The position numbers were made by a program, and so were the translations under genes. DNA of 37,873 nt from Clostridia bacterium (GTDB lineage: Bacteria; Bacillota; Clostridia; UMGS1810), in NCBI GenBank assembly GCA_016293435.1, contig JAEDEG010000016.1:1-37873 (forward strand), read 5' to 3'. Positions within the stretch are counted from its first letter, which is position 1; every line of letters begins with the position of its first letter. Positions 6,155-15,944 of the stretch are shown one piece after another. The notes under the pieces were generated by a model that was not told where the DNA came from, made no database searches, and worked only from the letters and a program-made list of their open reading frames with translations.

Positions 6155-9100
6155 ATGTACAAATTTTTAAAAAGTGCACTGTCTTTATTGACATCCGTTT
6201 CACTTATTATGGGCACTGTGTCTGCCTTGGCTGCAGACACCGACCTGCAGGAATTCTACGATTTCAATTCAACCGCAACGGGTGCAAGGCCTGTCGGCTT
6301 TTGGATTGTAGAGGGTGACAATGTTACGGTAAAGACAGAAAACCTACCCAGTAATACCGATAAAAGTGTTGCGATTGAGGGCTCAACAAACTCCGCTTTT
6401 ATGCAGCGTTCATTCGACAGCAATCCTCTGACGGGAAAGGTGTTTTTTGAAACCGATATGCGTTTTGACAGTGTAAACAGCAGTGCAATGCGCGTTGAAA
6501 TTACAAGCACCAATGGCGGAACCTGCGTGTTTCTGACAATGAAAAACGGAATGATAACACTGTATGACGGAACACTTGTAGCAAAATACATAGAAAAGAA
6601 ATTTTACACTGTTTCGATAGCTCTTGATTTGGAACAGAAAAAAGCGAATGTGTGGATAAACGGACGCAGACGGGTGAGAGACTTGTCCATTGCAGCGCGT
6701 AACATGACAGATGTTACAAGCATACGCCTTCAGCTTACACAGATTGATCAGTATTCAAAGGTGAATATGGATAATATGACGTTTGCTACCGGAATTGAAA
6801 AGCCCGCAAACATGATGGAGGAAGATGATGTGATAGAGAACACGCAAAATGCTGTGACAGTGCAGGATAAGATGAAAAATGCTGCTGCATTTTACTGTGG
6901 CAAAAAATACGCTCTTATCAATGCCGAAAAAACTGAGCTTTGCGCAGTGCCGTTTTCCGAAAACGGCGAGGTTTATGTACCTATAAGGGAAATAGCGGCA
7001 TATGCCGGCGGACGTGTTATTTATAATCAAAATGAAAACACTGTACATCTTAACTACGGTGATGATGCTTATATCATACCGTGCGGCGGCGGAGCAGCGC
7101 AAAAAAACGGTGAAGCTGCAGAATCGATAAATGCAAAAAACTCTGATGGCAGAATGTATCTTTCGGCAGGCACCTGCTGTGAGATGTTTAACAAATATTT
7201 GTTTGATGACGCGTCAAACGGATTTATTATTTTCAGCAACGAAGAAAATTTTATTTCATGGGATAAAAGCTATGATTTGTTAAACAGTATAGTTTCCTCA
7301 TTTATATATACCGATTATACCGGTGAGGAGCTTATTTCAATGCTCAAAGAAAAAAATCCGGGCAAGGCGCATCCGAGAGTTGTCGTTGACGGCAATTTCT
7401 TTGAAGAAATGAGAAATCTGATACAGACAGACGAATTTGCAAAAAAAGCGTTTGAGAGTGTTATAAAAGAGGCTGAGGGTTATATAAATCAAGAGCCTTC
7501 AAAATATGTAATTCCCGACGGCATACGTTTGCTTGACACATCAAGACGAGTAGAAAGACGTGTTGCAACCCTTGCTCTTGCATATAATCTTACATTTGAC
7601 GAAAGATATGCCGAGCGTGCATGGGACGAGCTATATCTTGCGGCATATTTCCCGGACTGGAATCCAAAGCATTTTCTTGATCCTTCCGAAATGATAGCCG
7701 GCTTTGCCTATGGTTATGACTGGCTTTATGACTGGCTGGGCGAGGACAGAAGGGCTATCATGCGAAAAGCAATGATAGAATACGGCTTAAATCAGGTAAT
7801 GGATGACTATGAGGGCAACGAAAGAGAACGTACATATAAATGGAGTGAATCGGTACCGGCAAACAACTGGACATTTGTCTGCAACGGCGGTATGGCAATG
7901 GCAGCTCTTGCAATAGGAGATGAGGAAGGCTGTGAGGAGCTTTGCGGCAAAGTTCTTTCAAACGGTCTTAAAAATGTAAGACGTGCCCTTGCACTGTTCG
8001 CGCCCCACGGCTCATACGGCGAAGGACCGAGCTATTGGAGCTATGCTACAAATTATTATGCACGATATATGAAGGCGCTTGAATCCGCATTTGGCACCGA
8101 CTTTGGCAATGCTGATGTTCCGGGTGTTTGCGATACTGTGGAATTTGTGGAATCTATGAACGGACCTGCAGGCTTTTATAATTATTCCGATGCGGCAGCG
8201 TCAACAGCCGCAATAAGACCGTCGCAGGTTATGTGGTTTGCAAAGCGAATGAATAAGCCGTATTATGCCTCACAAAGAATAAAGGATGTTATGAGCGGCA
8301 CAAGCACTGCAACATGGGAAGATTTGGTTTATTACGATCCAACATTTGGCGGTTCAGAAATGAAAATGCCGCTGGATAAATATTCTGATGTTGTAGAAAC
8401 AATGACAATGCGCAGCAGCAATAATGACGATGCCATGTATGTAGGCTTCCACAACGGTAATAACACAGATTCGCATAGTCACTATGACAAGGGTGGGTTT
8501 ATTATTGACTCACAGGGTGAACGATTTATCATGGATTTGGGCTATGATGATTACAATCTTCCGGGAAGAACCTACGACCGTTACCGCTACCGTGCAGAGG
8601 GGCATAACACACTTGTGTTTAACCCGGACGGAGAATATGATCAAAAAGCGGCTTCGGCAAAAATTATAAAGTATGAGTCAAAGCCGAAGGGTGCATATGC
8701 AATTGCCGATTTGACGAATATATATTCTGACGACGTGGAAACGGCAAGACGAGGAATAATGCTCAACGAGGGCAGAAATGCCGTTACAGTTGAAGATGAA
8801 ATAACAATGAAGCAAAGCGGAGAGGTATGGTGGTTTGCACATACCGATGCCGAGATTGAACTAAACCCCTGCGGCAAAACAGCTGTTCTCACAAAGGATG
8901 GCAAAAAAATGAAGGTACAGATACTTTCTGAGGGAACATTTGAGGTTATGGATGCAAAACCGCTTCCGTCTTCGCCTGAGATTGAAGGTCAGAATGAAAA
9001 TGACGGAATAAAGAAGCTTGCAATACACCTTAACGATTTTAAAGAAGGCAGAATTATCGTAGGTTTTTCAAATTATTATGACAATTATGAATTTAAAGGT

Positions 9101-9802
9101 GTTAAGCCGCTTGACGAATGGACAATATCTGATGGTGAGCTTGAATATGCTTCGATAAAGGAAATAAAGATTAACGGAGCACAGCTTGCAGATTTCAGCT
9201 CAGACGTATATGCCTACACTGTTGAGGTACCTGTTGATCAAACGGCTGTAAGCACAGTTGAATCAGACGGCAATATAACCGATATGCGTCCGGACGGCAG
9301 CAGGTATGGCACCGTTGTTATTACCGGCCATGAGGAGGGTAAGGAGAACAAGGCATATGTTATAACCTTTGTGCGCTCAAGGTTTATCGGTATTCCGGAC
9401 GGCTATAAGCGTTTGGATATCAAAAATTATGAAGCAAGTGATGAGCCACAGCCCGAAAATCCCGCCTCTGCCGCATTTGACACAAGCTATGAAACAAAAT
9501 GGGCGGCTTTGGGCAAATGTACAATGGATATAGACCTTGGCGGAATAAATACTGTTGACGGAGTCGGAATAGCGTTTTTGTATGGAAATGTGAGAACCTC
9601 AAAATTAAAAATTGAGCTCTCGGAGGACGGACAGAATTATCAAACTATATATGATGGATACTCCTGCGGAAAAACATCAGACAGCGAAGTGTTTACAACA
9701 GATGGTGTAAACGCAAGATATGTGCGCACAACCTTCTACGGAACTAATATCAATAATTGGAACAATATATTGGATATTGCCATTTTGGAAAAAAATAAAT
9801 AA
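6155..9802 (+). CDS. Secreted heparinase II/III-type polysaccharide lyase, multidomain
   Basis: A 1215-residue secreted protein. Residues 1-27 are a signal peptide ending ALA-A. About 30-215 form a LamG-like beta sandwich. About 243-365 resemble a copper-amine-oxidase N-terminal (stalk) domain, with 'VPIREIAAYAGG'. About 405-725 are the alpha-helical lyase domain, with ANNWTFVCNGG and HGSYGEGPSYWSY. About 727-975 are the heparinase II/III-like beta domain, with DSHSHYDKGGFIIDS. A cadherin-like segment and a C-terminal F5/8-type (CBM32-like) sandwich (about 1095-1212) follow. Such enzymes cleave uronic-acid-containing polysaccharides by beta-elimination; the substrate here cannot be told. It lies 77 bases after the mannosidase with a clear AAAGGAG site, and is followed closely by the CE4 gene, so co-expression is likely. 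Confidence 0.88.
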   Translation: MYKFLKSALSLLTSVSLIMGTVSALAADTDLQEFYDFNSTATGARPVGFWIVEGDNVTVKTENLPSNTDKSVAIEGSTNSAFMQRSFDSNPLTGKVFFETDMRFDSVNSSAMRVEITSTNGGTCVFLTMKNGMITLYDGTLVAKYIEKKFYTVSIALDLEQKKANVWINGRRRVRDLSIAARNMTDVTSIRLQLTQIDQYSKVNMDNMTFATGIEKPANMMEEDDVIENTQNAVTVQDKMKNAAAFYCGKKYALINAEKTELCAVPFSENGEVYVPIREIAAYAGGRVIYNQNENTVHLNYGDDAYIIPCGGGAAQKNGEAAESINAKNSDGRMYLSAGTCCEMFNKYLFDDASNGFIIFSNEENFISWDKSYDLLNSIVSSFIYTDYTGEELISMLKEKNPGKAHPRVVVDGNFFEEMRNLIQTDEFAKKAFESVIKEAEGYINQEPSKYVIPDGIRLLDTSRRVERRVATLALAYNLTFDERYAERAWDELYLAAYFPDWNPKHFLDPSEMIAGFAYGYDWLYDWLGEDRRAIMRKAMIEYGLNQVMDDYEGNERERTYKWSESVPANNWTFVCNGGMAMAALAIGDEEGCEELCGKVLSNGLKNVRRALALFAPHGSYGEGPSYWSYATNYYARYMKALESAFGTDFGNADVPGVCDTVEFVESMNGPAGFYNYSDAAASTAAIRPSQVMWFAKRMNKPYYASQRIKDVMSGTSTATWEDLVYYDPTFGGSEMKMPLDKYSDVVETMTMRSSNNDDAMYVGFHNGNNTDSHSHYDKGGFIIDSQGERFIMDLGYDDYNLPGRTYDRYRYRAEGHNTLVFNPDGEYDQKAASAKIIKYESKPKGAYAIADLTNIYSDDVETARRGIMLNEGRNAVTVEDEITMKQSGEVWWFAHTDAEIELNPCGKTAVLTKDGKKMKVQILSEGTFEVMDAKPLPSSPEIEGQNENDGIKKLAIHLNDFKEGRIIVGFSNYYDNYEFKGVKPLDEWTISDGELEYASIKEIKINGAQLADFSSDVYAYTVEVPVDQTAVSTVESDGNITDMRPDGSRYGTVVITGHEEGKENKAYVITFVRSRFIGIPDGYKRLDIKNYEASDEPQPENPASAAFDTSYETKWAALGKCTMDIDLGGINTVDGVGIAFLYGNVRTSKLKIELSEDGQNYQTIYDGYSCGKTSDSEVFTTDGVNARYVRTTFYGTNINNWNNILDIAILEKNK

Positions 9803-9837
9803 TCGACAGTTCGATGTGAATGAGAGGGGATTTATAT

Positions 9838-12800
9838 ATGAAAAACGTAAGAAAAATAATATCATTGTTTATTGTGGCGTCAATTTTATCATCTCTTATA
9901 ATTTTACCTGTAACGGCTAATGCGGCAATTAACCTTTATTATGATATGGACACAAGCGATGTTGCCGGCTTTAGACAAAATCAAGGCGCCGACGGCACAA
10001 GATCACAGCTTATGACAGACCCTGAGGACAGCAGCAATAAGGTTTGGGGTGTAAAAACGGTCAAAATAGATAACGTAGATAACATTGGCTCTATTTTGAT
10101 TGACCAGGATTTGCCCGACGAAAAATATCTTCAGATTGAATTTGATCTTTACAAAGAGGCTGCAGATTCTTTTCAGGCAGATATTTATGATAAAAGAGGC
10201 TGGGGCACAAGAGTTGCAGCACTGTATCTCGATTCCAACGGTAAAGTCTATTGCCGCTCTGTAGAAGGAGGCACATATACTGCCAAAAAGTGGTATACAT
10301 TTAAGATTGTGCTCAATTTTGAAACCACAAAGTATATGCTTTGGATGAAAGAAAAGGGTGAAGAAGAGTACAGATATGTTGCCGAATATGATGCAACATC
10401 TAATGCAAATACAAATCAGACCTTCAGCAAAACAGAAGAAGCAGGCCAGCAGGGCCTCCGCATCCGCCTAAGCTCCGGTTCAGACTATTCATATGTAGAT
10501 AACCTTAAAATTTCGTCAGTTGACAAGCTGAGTATTCACTATGAATTTAACAATGTAACCACAAAGGTTGCCAAACCGTATTTTAATTGGGGATCAAACT
10601 GCACCAATGCCAACGGCTCAGTCACATGGTCACAGGCAGAATTTGACGGTCAGCAGGTTCTCAAAGGGGCAGTCACCGCAACAGATGCTTTGCAGCCATA
10701 CACCTCAGATAAGCTGCCCGATATGGATAGAGTTGTGATTGAAGCTCGTCTCGGTCACGACGGCACAGATTCTGAGGGTAATCTCGGTACATATCTTCCC
10801 TATGAGTTTGGTATAATTCCGGTCTTTGCCGATGCAAACGGAAATAAAAATGTTTCAGGATATTCCGAAAGAACAGGCGGTATAAAATTCAGCAATACAA
10901 GGGCTATAAACGTAGAGGGCATAGGATATAGCAAAACACCGGGAACAGATACCCAAAAAGGCTACAATCTTGCCAACGGCAAGCTCTATACCGCAGGCTA
11001 TGTATATGATCGCATAAACAAAATATATAAAGCGTATTTTATAACAAACAACGGAGAAACCATTGTACGGGATGTTTCATCAAATGCTTTTGTTCAGGCT
11101 CAAAGAAACCTTGCCGGTGTACAGCTTTGGCTGCGCGCTCAGGGCACTCAGCTTGTATGTAACGGATACTACGATTATCTCCGTATAGACGAGCCGTCAG
11201 AATTTGCACTCTCTGAGTCATCACCACAAAACGGTGAAACCGATGTTGGCACAGACGATGCCCTAAGCGTAACCTTCAATTATGTGATTGATCCTGCAAA
11301 TATCGGTACGGCAGTGCTGACTGCGGCTGACGGAACTGAAGTTGCGGTATCCGTATCGTCGGTTAATGGCAAAACACTTACAATAAAGCCAATAAACTCC
11401 CTTTCAAAGAAAACCGAATATACACTGAATCTTTCGGGAACAAAGGATTTGTTAGGACAAAGCGCTGCAGATACACAAATCAAGTTTAAAACAGCCGGTC
11501 GTCTGTCACATCTTAAAAGCAGTGTATACAATATAGATCCCGATGAAAGTATTGCAAAAGTTATGCCCTATACAACCTGTGATGTCATGAAACAAGCAAT
11601 AACTGCCGACATAGGATATCGGGCAGAGATTCGCAATGCTGACGGTGAGCCTGTTGATGACAATACGATTATTACAAGCGGCATGAGACTTTGTGCGGTT
11701 GATGCAGACGGCAATGTGCAGGAAAGCTATACTATTGATTCACAAAAGCTAATCCAAGAGGACTTTGAAAGCTGGGATGTTCAGCAATTCTATTACGGAA
11801 AGACAAGCGGAGCAAACGGCTGGGGCTTTTCGTTCCCGTCGGTAGACAAAACAAGAATATATGCAGAAATAGTGGATGATGAGCTTGCAGGAAAGCTTAT
11901 GCATACATACAGCAACGGAGACGTTTCCGACAGCGAGCGTCAGCGTATGGACTGCATATATTCACAAGATCTCAGCAACAGTCCTATAGGCACAAAGTTT
12001 ATAATGAAGGTTTCCGCCAAGCTGCCGGATGCCGATGACAGTATATGTCAGCTTGTGTCTTATTCAAAAAAAGACGGAAATTCGGCAAATCTCGTGCAGG
12101 CTCTTAATTTTAATCAAGGCAGACTGTATGTATTCCAAACGGCGGTTGGTGAATACTCCCAAAATTCATGGAATAATGTTGTTGTATGCGGAGATACCGA
12201 AACGGGACAAACCGATGTGTATGTAAACGGCAATAGCGTATACAGTGGCATCAATAATAATATCAAGTCAATCGACTGCTTTACACAGGTAAGGCTTGCA
12301 CATCATATTCCGGTAGCGGATACGGAGGTTGAATCATACTTGGATAATTTTGAGCTGTTTGGAGTAGGAAGCTTTGATACGGCTCTTGCTGCAGAGCTGT
12401 CGGCAACTCTCGAATCCGATAGGTATTCGGTAATTGAAAATACAATTTGCGGCTATGTCGGAATGACTGTTAAGGAGCTAAAGGATAACGCTGTTGTGAG
12501 CACCGGTTCAACGATCAGTGTATTTAATGCCGACACAACTGAGGCAAAAGATTCGGATATGGCATCAAAGGGCATGAAGCTGGTTGTAACCGCAAAGAAC
12601 GGAGCAAATACAGGATATTTGCTTGATATCGAACATTTTGACGCTTCGGATTCAACAGTGCTTGTAAACGGAGTTGGCGGTCTTGATAAATTTGCAAACG
12701 GAACTATCAGTGCAAGTATTAATGTAACAAACTATTCGCAGACGCCGGCACCAATTGCCATAGTTATGGCGCAGTACAAAGCAGACGGATGCCTTATGAA

Positions 12801-13842
12801 TGTAGCTGTAAGCGAAAAAACCGTTGCAAAGGGCAGTGACACTGCATCGGCAAAAATAACGGTTACAGACTCGCCGAATACAATTTTAAAAATAATGGTT
12901 CTAAACGGTATTGGCATCATGAAACCTTTAAGGCCTGCAGTTGTCATGAGCGCATACGGAAATGAAACATTAGAGAGTGTAACTTTTCTTTATCCAAACT
13001 ATCTCGAAAAGGCTGTGACCTTTAGCTTTGACGATCTTCATGACGGAGATGTGAATATTATTGAAGCCATGGACAACCATGGAGTAAAGGGAACGTTTAA
13101 CCTTGTAACAAACAAGCTCTCAAAATACGAAGACGGTGTTATAGAGGCGCGTTATGCAAATCACGAAATGGCAAATCACTCTTATTCACATCCCAAAATG
13201 TATCTGCTTGAGGGCGAGAGCGAGACAGTGGGCAGCGATTTTCAGGATCATATGACTATTGATGAGGTAAAAGAAGAAATCGAGCGCGGACAAAGTGATA
13301 TCATGGCAATGACAGGTGAGGAGCCTGCAGGCTTTATATGGCCTTACAGAGCTCCGTATCTCAGAACGGACTATAACGATATTCTTGATTATATTAAAAA
13401 CGAAACGGCAATCGAATATGTACGTCCCACCGAAACCACCCGAAGCTTTGCGTTACCTGAGGATTGGTATCAGTGGAAAAATACCTGCCATCAGGATGAA
13501 GCGGAATACTTTATAAACAAACTTATTTCCGAAGAACAGTCGGGCGAGCTCAAACTCCTTGCGGTATGGGGACATGCATTTGAAATGGATCCTTCATACT
13601 CTCCGGATAATCAGAATAAAGTTCGCTACAACGATCTTGACCGCATTTTTTCTCTTATAGACAGAGATGATATATGGAGAGCAACCAATAGGGATATTTG
13701 CCTTTATGTAAAGGCTGCCGATGCCGCAGTCATTGATAATGAAAACAACAAAATTGTAAACGGCAGCAATACCGATCTTTATGCTGTAGTAAACGGTAAT
13801 AGGGTGATAATCAAGGCAAATTCCGAATATAACATGCAATAA
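9838..13842 (+). CDS. Secreted LamG/Ig-like protein fused to a NodB (CE4) deacetylase
   Basis: A 1334-residue secreted protein. Residues 1-29 are a signal peptide (LPVTANAA). About 30-455 form a double LamG-like module shared with the next two genes. About 457-555 are an Ig-like (Big_5 type) domain. About 640-850 are another LamG-like domain. About 940-1045 are a beta domain ending 'MVLNGIGIMKP', related to the C-termini of the next two proteins. About 1055-1290 are a polysaccharide deacetylase with all key motifs: TFSFDDLHDGD, HSYSHP (zinc His pair), WPYRAPY and VWGHAFE. CE4 enzymes remove N- or O-acetyl groups from glycans. I chose the ATG at 9838, eight bases after AGAGGGG; an in-frame ATG at 9820 overlaps that site. 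Its first 1.29 kb of mature coding sequence is duplicated in the gene at 15945. Confidence 0.88.
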   Translation: MKNVRKIISLFIVASILSSLIILPVTANAAINLYYDMDTSDVAGFRQNQGADGTRSQLMTDPEDSSNKVWGVKTVKIDNVDNIGSILIDQDLPDEKYLQIEFDLYKEAADSFQADIYDKRGWGTRVAALYLDSNGKVYCRSVEGGTYTAKKWYTFKIVLNFETTKYMLWMKEKGEEEYRYVAEYDATSNANTNQTFSKTEEAGQQGLRIRLSSGSDYSYVDNLKISSVDKLSIHYEFNNVTTKVAKPYFNWGSNCTNANGSVTWSQAEFDGQQVLKGAVTATDALQPYTSDKLPDMDRVVIEARLGHDGTDSEGNLGTYLPYEFGIIPVFADANGNKNVSGYSERTGGIKFSNTRAINVEGIGYSKTPGTDTQKGYNLANGKLYTAGYVYDRINKIYKAYFITNNGETIVRDVSSNAFVQAQRNLAGVQLWLRAQGTQLVCNGYYDYLRIDEPSEFALSESSPQNGETDVGTDDALSVTFNYVIDPANIGTAVLTAADGTEVAVSVSSVNGKTLTIKPINSLSKKTEYTLNLSGTKDLLGQSAADTQIKFKTAGRLSHLKSSVYNIDPDESIAKVMPYTTCDVMKQAITADIGYRAEIRNADGEPVDDNTIITSGMRLCAVDADGNVQESYTIDSQKLIQEDFESWDVQQFYYGKTSGANGWGFSFPSVDKTRIYAEIVDDELAGKLMHTYSNGDVSDSERQRMDCIYSQDLSNSPIGTKFIMKVSAKLPDADDSICQLVSYSKKDGNSANLVQALNFNQGRLYVFQTAVGEYSQNSWNNVVVCGDTETGQTDVYVNGNSVYSGINNNIKSIDCFTQVRLAHHIPVADTEVESYLDNFELFGVGSFDTALAAELSATLESDRYSVIENTICGYVGMTVKELKDNAVVSTGSTISVFNADTTEAKDSDMASKGMKLVVTAKNGANTGYLLDIEHFDASDSTVLVNGVGGLDKFANGTISASINVTNYSQTPAPIAIVMAQYKADGCLMNVAVSEKTVAKGSDTASAKITVTDSPNTILKIMVLNGIGIMKPLRPAVVMSAYGNETLESVTFLYPNYLEKAVTFSFDDLHDGDVNIIEAMDNHGVKGTFNLVTNKLSKYEDGVIEARYANHEMANHSYSHPKMYLLEGESETVGSDFQDHMTIDEVKEEIERGQSDIMAMTGEEPAGFIWPYRAPYLRTDYNDILDYIKNETAIEYVRPTETTRSFALPEDWYQWKNTCHQDEAEYFINKLISEEQSGELKLLAVWGHAFEMDPSYSPDNQNKVRYNDLDRIFSLIDRDDIWRATNRDICLYVKAADAAVIDNENNKIVNGSNTDLYAVVNGNRVIIKANSEYNMQ
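9919..11205 (+). repeat. Near-identical 1287-bp direct repeat, copy A
   Basis: The segment matches 16023-17309 at a constant offset of 6104 bases. By eye only four differences were found (9954, 9969, 11181, 11193), all synonymous and all near the ends. The core 9970-11180 appears identical. It encodes the double LamG-like module of the CE4 protein, starting exactly at the signal-peptide cleavage region. Confidence 0.9.
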
Positions 13843-13892
13843 TATGTAAACGGCAGTCCGTAAACGGATTTTAAAAAAGGAGATGATTAAAA

Positions 13893-15881
13893 ATGAGAAA
13901 AAACAAGGCTGTAGCCTTATTGGTGGCAGCGGCTGTGTCGGCATCATTTTTAACTGTGCCTATAACGGCGAATGCGGCGGCAATGACTTATGATAATGTG
14001 TATGACATGGAAATAAGTGATTTGCAGTCGTTTGTCAACAACTACGACGATGCCGACCCAAACAGTATGGTGGTTGAGGATCCGCTTGATTCCTCCAATC
14101 ATGTATGGGCAACCAAAAAATCATCAAACGGGAAAAACGGTATTCTTACTGCAGACATGGATTTTCCAAACACAAAATACCTACAGATTGAATTTGAAAT
14201 AATGCAGCAGAATCGGGTTGAATTTTCAACATATCTGTATGATGGCAAAACATGGAATTCAGGTGTTCAATTTGCGGTATTAAGCGCCGGCGGAAGTTTA
14301 AATTGTCAAACAGTTCAGGGCATGCAGCTGGAGCTTAGCAAATGGTATTGTATAAAAGCCGTAGTTGATATCGAAAATGCAGAGTATATGCTTTGGGCAA
14401 GGGAGAAAGGCTCATCGGAATGGAGGTACCTTGCAGAATATGACGGAAAAATAAAAGGTCAGACACTTACATCCGAAGAGGGCTTCCGATTGAGGCTTGG
14501 TTCGGAAAATGGCTTCACTTTTCTTGATAATGTAAAGCTCTCGGGTGTCGACAGTTACGACAAGAGTATCATATACGATTTCAACGATGTTCAAACAAAA
14601 GAAAATCAACTGTATTTCAATTTCGGAAACAATTGCAGCAGCGGCATAAAGTGGTCACCTGCATTGTTTGACTCATCTCAAGTTCTTAAGGCAGAAATGA
14701 ATGTCTCGTCGGGAATTCAGCCCTATACGGCAGATCGTGTTCCTGATATGGATATGGTACAGATCGAAACACGGCTCGGCTTTGACAGCCGAAATTCTGC
14801 GCTCGAGCTTGCACCAAATGAGAATTTGCCAATGCAGTTTGGTATTATACCTGTGTTTGAGGACAACACGGGAAATAAAGACCTTAATGGCTGGAGACCG
14901 AGAACAAACGGCATTATCTTTGAGAACACAAGAAACATCAATATAGAGGGAAAGTCATACAACAAAGAGCCGGGTACAGACACCGTAAACGGCTACAACC
15001 TTTCGGATGGAAAGCTGTATACTGCCGGCTATATATATGATAAAATAAATAAGGTATTCAAGGCATATTTTATTACCAACAACGGAGAAACAATCATAAA
15101 GGATTTGTCCTCCATAAGCAACAGAAACGGTGATCTTATTGCCAACGGAACAAGAAATCTTGCCGGAGTACAGCTTTGGCTGTACGGAAATGAAAGCTTT
15201 CCTACGGGCAAGGGCTATTATGATTATCTGCATATCAATGAACCAAAAGAGTTCAAAAAAACAGGCGTACATATTTTTGGAAATTCAAAAGATATGAGCC
15301 TTATTCCTCAAATAAAAATAGACTACAGCAATATAATAGACCCCGAATGCCTTGCAGATGCATCGGTATATTTCACTCCCGAGGGTGAAAGTGCCGATAC
15401 AAGCAAGATTGATGCACAGCTAAGCACCTATAACGGCAAGACCCTCGTTGTAACAACTTCAGAACCCTTGGAGTCTACAAGAAGATATGTTATGACTGTG
15501 TGTGCAAACAGCATAAAAGACCTTTTTGGCCGGAGCGCCGGTGCTGTTGAAACAACTTTTACAACAGGCAGCGAGATAAGAATTGATGGTATAACGCTTG
15601 AGGGCGGTACCTTAATTGACGGAGAAAACACTGCACAGCTTACCCTTGGCTCAAATGACGGACAAAGCCACAACGTAATGCTTATTGCAGGTATTTATGA
15701 CAAAACCTCAAATAAGCTTTTATCTGCGCAGACCACACCATCAACAATAACGGCACAAAGTAAGAAGTTTGAAATTACATTCAACACTGCCGGATATACA
15801 AACTATAAGGTAAAGATATTCGTATGGAGCGGCTTTGATACAATGATTCCGTATGTTGATGCGGCTGAGTTTGAAAGCTAA
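13893..15881 (+). CDS. Secreted LamG/Ig-like surface protein, diverged paralogue
   Basis: A 662-residue secreted protein with signal peptide (VPITANAA, residues 1-29), a double LamG-like module (about 30-455), an Ig-like domain (about 465-560) and a C-terminal beta domain ending 'VKIFVWSGFDTMIPYVDAAEF'. It has no recognisable enzyme domain and no SLH or sortase anchor. LamG folds often bind carbohydrate, so a glycan-binding role is a reasonable inference. It is clearly related along its whole length to the protein encoded at 15945, but diverged, unlike the near-identical pair on either side of it. Start supported by AAGGAG ten bases upstream. It is the fourth gene in the run, 50 bases after the CE4 gene. 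Confidence 0.8.
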   Translation: MRKNKAVALLVAAAVSASFLTVPITANAAAMTYDNVYDMEISDLQSFVNNYDDADPNSMVVEDPLDSSNHVWATKKSSNGKNGILTADMDFPNTKYLQIEFEIMQQNRVEFSTYLYDGKTWNSGVQFAVLSAGGSLNCQTVQGMQLELSKWYCIKAVVDIENAEYMLWAREKGSSEWRYLAEYDGKIKGQTLTSEEGFRLRLGSENGFTFLDNVKLSGVDSYDKSIIYDFNDVQTKENQLYFNFGNNCSSGIKWSPALFDSSQVLKAEMNVSSGIQPYTADRVPDMDMVQIETRLGFDSRNSALELAPNENLPMQFGIIPVFEDNTGNKDLNGWRPRTNGIIFENTRNINIEGKSYNKEPGTDTVNGYNLSDGKLYTAGYIYDKINKVFKAYFITNNGETIIKDLSSISNRNGDLIANGTRNLAGVQLWLYGNESFPTGKGYYDYLHINEPKEFKKTGVHIFGNSKDMSLIPQIKIDYSNIIDPECLADASVYFTPEGESADTSKIDAQLSTYNGKTLVVTTSEPLESTRRYVMTVCANSIKDLFGRSAGAVETTFTTGSEIRIDGITLEGGTLIDGENTAQLTLGSNDGQSHNVMLIAGIYDKTSNKLLSAQTTPSTITAQSKKFEITFNTAGYTNYKVKIFVWSGFDTMIPYVDAAEFES

Positions 15882-15944
15882 AGTATTCGAGTCGAAAAAG
15901 GCATACAAAAACTAAAGGATAAAATTAGGAAGGGGCTTGAAAAA

